Shown here: positions 60,468-64,000 of the stretch, in pieces
Position numbering within the stretch: the first letter of the stretch is position 1
How the letters are laid out: the number at the start of each line of letters is the position of its first letter
NCBI RefSeq assembly: GCF_905220705.1
Contig: NZ_CAJNAT010000011.1
Coordinates: 62,001 to 126,000 of the forward strand
Source of the DNA: Paraburkholderia domus
Lineage (GTDB): Bacteria; Pseudomonadota; Gammaproteobacteria; Burkholderiales; Burkholderiaceae
DNA: 64,000 nt
Direction of reading: 5' to 3'
The notes under the pieces: generated by a model
What the model saw: the letters and a program-made list of their open reading frames with translations, nothing else
What the model was told of the DNA's origin: nothing
Databases searched by the model: none
Program-made: the position numbers and the translations under genes

Positions 60468-63400
60468 ATGACGAGCTTCCCGATTGCATTGCACCACCGA
60501 ATCCGCGCTTTGGCGCGTATCGAACCCGATGCGCCCGCGCTGGCGTCGTTCACGCCGCGTACCGTGCGGCTGACGCGCGGCGAGCTGGATAGCCGTGCGG
60601 CTCGGCTGGCCGCACAACTGAGGGAGGCAGGCGTCACGACTGAGGTGCGCGTTGGCGTGTGTGTCGCGCGGTCGTGCGATCTGTTCGTTGCACTGCTCGC
60701 CGTACTGAAGGCGGGTGGCGTGTTCGTCGCGCTCGATCCACGTCATCCGGCGGCGCGCCTCGATTGGATCGTGCAGGACGCGGGTCTCGCTCACGGCATT
60801 GTCGATGCTTCCGCCGATGCGGCAATGCGCGCGCGTTTCGCGCAGTGTTTCGACGTCGCAAACGATGCTTTGGCAGACGTTGCTACAGGGGCCGACGTGG
60901 CGCGTTTCGATGGCGATGACGAGCCGGCGCATCCGCGCGCGGCTGCCTACATGATCTACACATCCGGCTCGACCGGTACGCCGAAAGCGGTGGCCGTCGA
61001 ACACGGGCCGCTTGCCGCGCACGGCGACGCGCTTGCTGAATCGTTGCCGATCGACAGCACCGATCGCGTGCTGCATTTCGCCTCGGTGAATTTCGACGTC
61101 TCGATCGAAGCATGGCTGGTGCCGCTCGCAGTGGGCGGCAGTGTGGTGATCAGCGATCCGCCGCCGTTTCCGCCGGAAGCCACGCATTCCTTCATGCTGC
61201 GCGAAGGTGTGACCAACACCACGCTGCCGCCTGCTTATCTGCGCGAGTTCGCGAACGTTTGCGAGCGCCTCGGCGTGCCGCCTTCGCTGCGCGTGCTGCT
61301 GTTCGGCGGCGAAGCGATGTCGCAGGACAGCTTCGATGAGATTCGCCGCGTGTTCCCGTCGATCAGGCTGGTCAACGGCTATGGACCGACCGAGGCGGTG
61401 ATTTCGCCAATGCTGTGGCCGGTCGACCCGAATACGACGCCAGCGCTCGAAGCGGGAAACGGCTACGCGTCGTTGCCGATCGGCTGGCCGATCGGGCGCC
61501 GGGTGGCCCGTATCGAAGGCACAGCGCAGCGCGGTGAGGCTGGCGAACTGCTGCTCGGCGGTGTCTGCCTCGCGCGTGGCTATCATGGCCGCGCGGCGCT
61601 CACTGCGGAACGTTTTTTACCGGACGCCAACGGCGAACCTGGCGAACGGATCTATCGCACTGGCGATCTCGCGCGCGAACGCAGGGATGGATCCTTCGAC
61701 TATCTCGGCCGCATCGACGATCAGGTGCAAGTGCGCGGCGTTCGTGTGGAACCCGGTGAGATCGCGGCTTGCCTGCTGACGCATCCGGCGATCGCCGATG
61801 CGGCTGTGCTGGCTGAGACACCGGGCGGCAGGACGCAACTGATCGCCTGTGTAGTGCTGAGAGAAGCACTCAGCGACGCCACATTGCAGGCGCATCTCGC
61901 CGCGCATTTGCCGCAAGCGTGGCTGCCGCATCGCTTCGCCCGCTTCGCAAGTCTGCCTTATACGCTGAACGGAAAGCTCGATCGGGCTGCACTGCGCGAT
62001 GTAGTGATGGCACTGCCGGTAGCTGCCGCAGCCGATTTTGCCGCGCCCGAAACCGTTATCGAGCAGCGCCTTGCGGATATCTGGCAAACGCTCCTGAACG
62101 ATCCCGCACCGATCGGCCGCACGGACCGGTTCTTTGCACGCGGCGGTGATTCGCTCGCGGCGATGCAATTGCAGGCAGCGATCCGGATTGAATGGCGCGT
62201 GAATCTACGGCTCGATGCATTGTTCGACGATCAGCCACTCGCGACTCTCGCGGCGCTGATCGATACCAGCGAAGCGGAATCGGCTACGAACCGGCACCAG
62301 CAGATCACCGTGCTACAGCCTACAACGGCCGCGTTCGCTGACCGTGCCGCCTCGTTTGCGCAGCAGCGTTTCTGGGTCCTCGCGCAAACTCAGGACGCCG
62401 GGTCGGCGTATCACGTCGCCGTGCAATGGGACGTGCAAGGCGCGCTCGACCTCGGCACACTGCAACGCGCGCTCGATTGCCTGATCGAACGTCAACAGAC
62501 CTGGCGCACCACGCTCGTCGAAACCGACGACGGCATCGTCATGCAGCGCATTCATGCAGCGTTGCCAGTGCGGATTGCCGAAATCGATCTGCACACCCAC
62601 ATTGAGGACGAGCGAGTGTCGCGGCTCGCGGAGTTGACGGAGCAACACGTCGGCGCAGCGTTCGATCTATCGAATGGCCCGCTAGTGCGCGCCACGCTCA
62701 TCACGCTGAGCAACAATGCGCAACGCTTCCTCTTGACGACCCATCACGCGATCAGCGACGGCTGGAGCTCGCGCTGCGCCTTCGATGAACTGCAAACGGC
62801 CTACACGGCGTTCGCGACGGGACGCACGCCGCAGTTGCTCGCGTTGCCGGTCCAATACGCCGACTATGCGCAATGGCAGCGCGATTGGCTCGCAGCAGGC
62901 GAAGGCGAACGGCAACTCGCATATTGGCGCGATGCATTGCGCGCTGCGCCCGAACCGCTCGCATTGCCGCTCGACCGCGCGCGCTTGCCGCAACGCGACT
63001 TTCGCGGCGGCAGGCTCGCATTGCGGCTGCCGCAAGCAATCTCCGCCGCGGTGCGTGAAACCGCACGGCGTGCACAGGCATCGCCCTTCACCGTGCTGCT
63101 GGCTGCGTTCGACGCCTGGCTCTATCGACTGACCGGCGCAACCGACATCGTGGTCGCCGCGCCGATTGCGCATCGGCAGCGCGCGGAAACCGCGCCACTG
63201 GTCGGCCTGTTCCTCAACACACTTGCTTTGCGCGCGCGTGTCGCGCCAGGCCAATCGTTCGCCGCGCTGCTCGACGGCGTGCGCCGTTCGGCGTTCGATG
63301 CCTTCGCGCATCAGGACGTGCCGTTCGATCAGGTGCTCGACGCCATCAAGCCGCCGGTGCGGCGTGGCGAAGAATGGCTCAAGGTCAAATTCGCGCAGCA

Positions 63401-64000
63401 GTTCGATCTGCAGTTGACGGCTGAATTGCCGGGCGCGTCCGTGCGGATGTCGCCGGGGCTCGATCTCGCCGCCCGCTTCGATCTTGCACTCGATTTCACT
63501 GACGATCCGCGTGGCATTGAACTGGTGATCGCGTATGCGCTCGACGGCCTCGATGAGGCGACCGCGCAGGCATGGCTCAACAGCTATGCCGCGCTGGTCG
63601 CCGACGCAGTGCGGGATCCGCAACGCGCGATTGCAGAACTCGATTGCTCGGATGGGGCTGGATATAGCGCCGCGCGACAGGGGCGGGCGCTTCAGCCTGA
63701 GGCGAATAGCGTGCTTGCGCTTTTCGCACGTTACGCGAGTGAAACGCCGCACCGCGTCGCGCTTGCTGACGCCGACACGCAGCTCACGTTCGCTGAACTC
63801 GATGACGCATCGCGGCGTATTGCGCTCGCCTTGCAGCAACGCAACGTAGGCGCAGAGCAGCCGGTTGCGGTAAGCATCGAGCGTTCGGTGCGTTTCGCGG
63901 TTGCGCTGCTTGGTGTGATGAAGTCAGGCGCCTACGCGGTGCCGCTCGATCCGGCTGCGCCGCACGAGCGGTTGGTGGCTGCCGTGGATGCCTGTGGCGC
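60468..64000 (+). CDS. orbI: Siderophore NRPS (OrbI-like), partial at window end
   Basis: The frame from ATG 60468 (MTSFPIALHHRIRALARIEP) is open to the window edge: 1177 codons. Domain order is A1 (residues 1 to about 515: A3 YTSGSTGTPKAVAVEH, A5 NGYGPTEA, A7 YRTGDLAR, A8 GRIDDQVQVRGVRVEPGEI, A10 NGKLDR), carrier T1 (FFARGGDSLAAMQ), condensation C1 (THHAISDGWSS; HH-x3-DG), then the first part of A2. Starting directly with an A domain fits an initiation module. The residues lining the A1 pocket (D235, V236, E239, T278, L299, G301, G322, I330, S331 by GrsA numbering) are compatible with a hydroxyornithine-type substrate, as expected for ornibactin/malleobactin. The 3' part lies beyond the window. 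Confidence 0.93.
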   Translation, partial: MTSFPIALHHRIRALARIEPDAPALASFTPRTVRLTRGELDSRAARLAAQLREAGVTTEVRVGVCVARSCDLFVALLAVLKAGGVFVALDPRHPAARLDWIVQDAGLAHGIVDASADAAMRARFAQCFDVANDALADVATGADVARFDGDDEPAHPRAAAYMIYTSGSTGTPKAVAVEHGPLAAHGDALAESLPIDSTDRVLHFASVNFDVSIEAWLVPLAVGGSVVISDPPPFPPEATHSFMLREGVTNTTLPPAYLREFANVCERLGVPPSLRVLLFGGEAMSQDSFDEIRRVFPSIRLVNGYGPTEAVISPMLWPVDPNTTPALEAGNGYASLPIGWPIGRRVARIEGTAQRGEAGELLLGGVCLARGYHGRAALTAERFLPDANGEPGERIYRTGDLARERRDGSFDYLGRIDDQVQVRGVRVEPGEIAACLLTHPAIADAAVLAETPGGRTQLIACVVLREALSDATLQAHLAAHLPQAWLPHRFARFASLPYTLNGKLDRAALRDVVMALPVAAAADFAAPETVIEQRLADIWQTLLNDPAPIGRTDRFFARGGDSLAAMQLQAAIRIEWRVNLRLDALFDDQPLATLAALIDTSEAESATNRHQQITVLQPTTAAFADRAASFAQQRFWVLAQTQDAGSAYHVAVQWDVQGALDLGTLQRALDCLIERQQTWRTTLVETDDGIVMQRIHAALPVRIAEIDLHTHIEDERVSRLAELTEQHVGAAFDLSNGPLVRATLITLSNNAQRFLLTTHHAISDGWSSRCAFDELQTAYTAFATGRTPQLLALPVQYADYAQWQRDWLAAGEGERQLAYWRDALRAAPEPLALPLDRARLPQRDFRGGRLALRLPQAISAAVRETARRAQASPFTVLLAAFDAWLYRLTGATDIVVAAPIAHRQRAETAPLVGLFLNTLALRARVAPGQSFAALLDGVRRSAFDAFAHQDVPFDQVLDAIKPPVRRGEEWLKVKFAQQFDLQLTAELPGASVRMSPGLDLAARFDLALDFTDDPRGIELVIAYALDGLDEATAQAWLNSYAALVADAVRDPQRAIAELDCSDGAGYSAARQGRALQPEANSVLALFARYASETPHRVALADADTQLTFAELDDASRRIALALQQRNVGAEQPVAVSIERSVRFAVALLGVMKSGAYAVPLDPAAPHERLVAAVDACG

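Noticed and set aside
60450..61586. 378-codon minus-strand frame opposite the NRPS
   Set aside because: The opposite strand encodes a perfect series of adenylation-domain motifs. The minus frame has low-complexity Arg-rich sequence and no motif.
62682..63839. 385-codon minus-strand frame opposite the NRPS
   Set aside because: Antisense shadow of the condensation and second adenylation domains, with no ribosome site or recognisable product.

Overview
The window looks like a chromosome or megaplasmid segment of a high-GC betaproteobacterium of the Burkholderia sensu lato group, most likely Paraburkholderia. The pointers are an AmpR/PenR-type LysR gene divergent from a PenA-type class A beta-lactamase, a ferulate/hydroxycinnamate catabolic block, DUF4148 and collagen-like lipoprotein genes, and above all an ornibactin/malleobactin-type siderophore locus whose promoters fit TAAA-N17-CGTC. 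This is inferred from gene content, not from a database comparison.

Layout. 1-1.7 kb: beta-lactamase and its divergent LysR regulator (cut by the window edge). 1.7-16.4 kb: a leftward type VI secretion 'vgrG island': VgrG, a two-domain peptidoglycan hydrolase (M23 + GH19-like), an overlapping immunity-like gene, an AT-rich run of exported immunity-like proteins separated by PAAR gene remnants, one intact PAAR gene, a membrane protein and a TssM/IcmF paralogue without a recognisable P-loop. 16.6-20.9 kb: IclR regulator convergent with an MFS transporter / class III CoA-transferase / citryl-CoA lyase operon. 21.2-30.8 kb: tannase/feruloyl esterase, porin, AAHS transporter, MarR regulator, and divergent hydroxycinnamoyl-CoA hydratase-lyase, vanillin dehydrogenase and feruloyl-CoA synthase. 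This forms a complete path from ester to vanillate, with the same operator-like palindrome on both sides of the regulator.

30.9-34.9 kb: squalene synthase-family gene, two tandem Tat-exported paralogues, a small membrane protein, a candidate structured RNA and a DUF4148 protein. 35.1-37.8 kb: sulfonate/nitrate/taurine-class ABC importer. 38.1-44.1 kb: two paralogous two-component systems in mirrored order (RR-HK, HK-RR), then a DUF347-like membrane protein and a small exported protein, with PmrA-box-like repeats between. 44.2-50.8 kb: transposase fragment, degenerate EAL protein, ICMT-like membrane methyltransferase, repetitive lipoprotein, Fe-alcohol dehydrogenase with a small monooxygenase-fold protein, and a glpP remnant.

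51.1-64 kb: hydroxamate siderophore cluster: orbS sigma factor under a Fur-like box, then orbH-G-C-D-F-B on the plus strand, orbE on the minus strand, and the start of the NRPS orbI, which runs off the window. Three promoters of the form TAAA-N17-CGTC precede orbH, orbE and orbI, so one iron-starvation sigma factor probably drives the whole locus. No tRNA, rRNA, CRISPR array or complete insertion sequence was seen. The most unusual part is the PAAR-remnant/immunity array at 7-11.1 kb.
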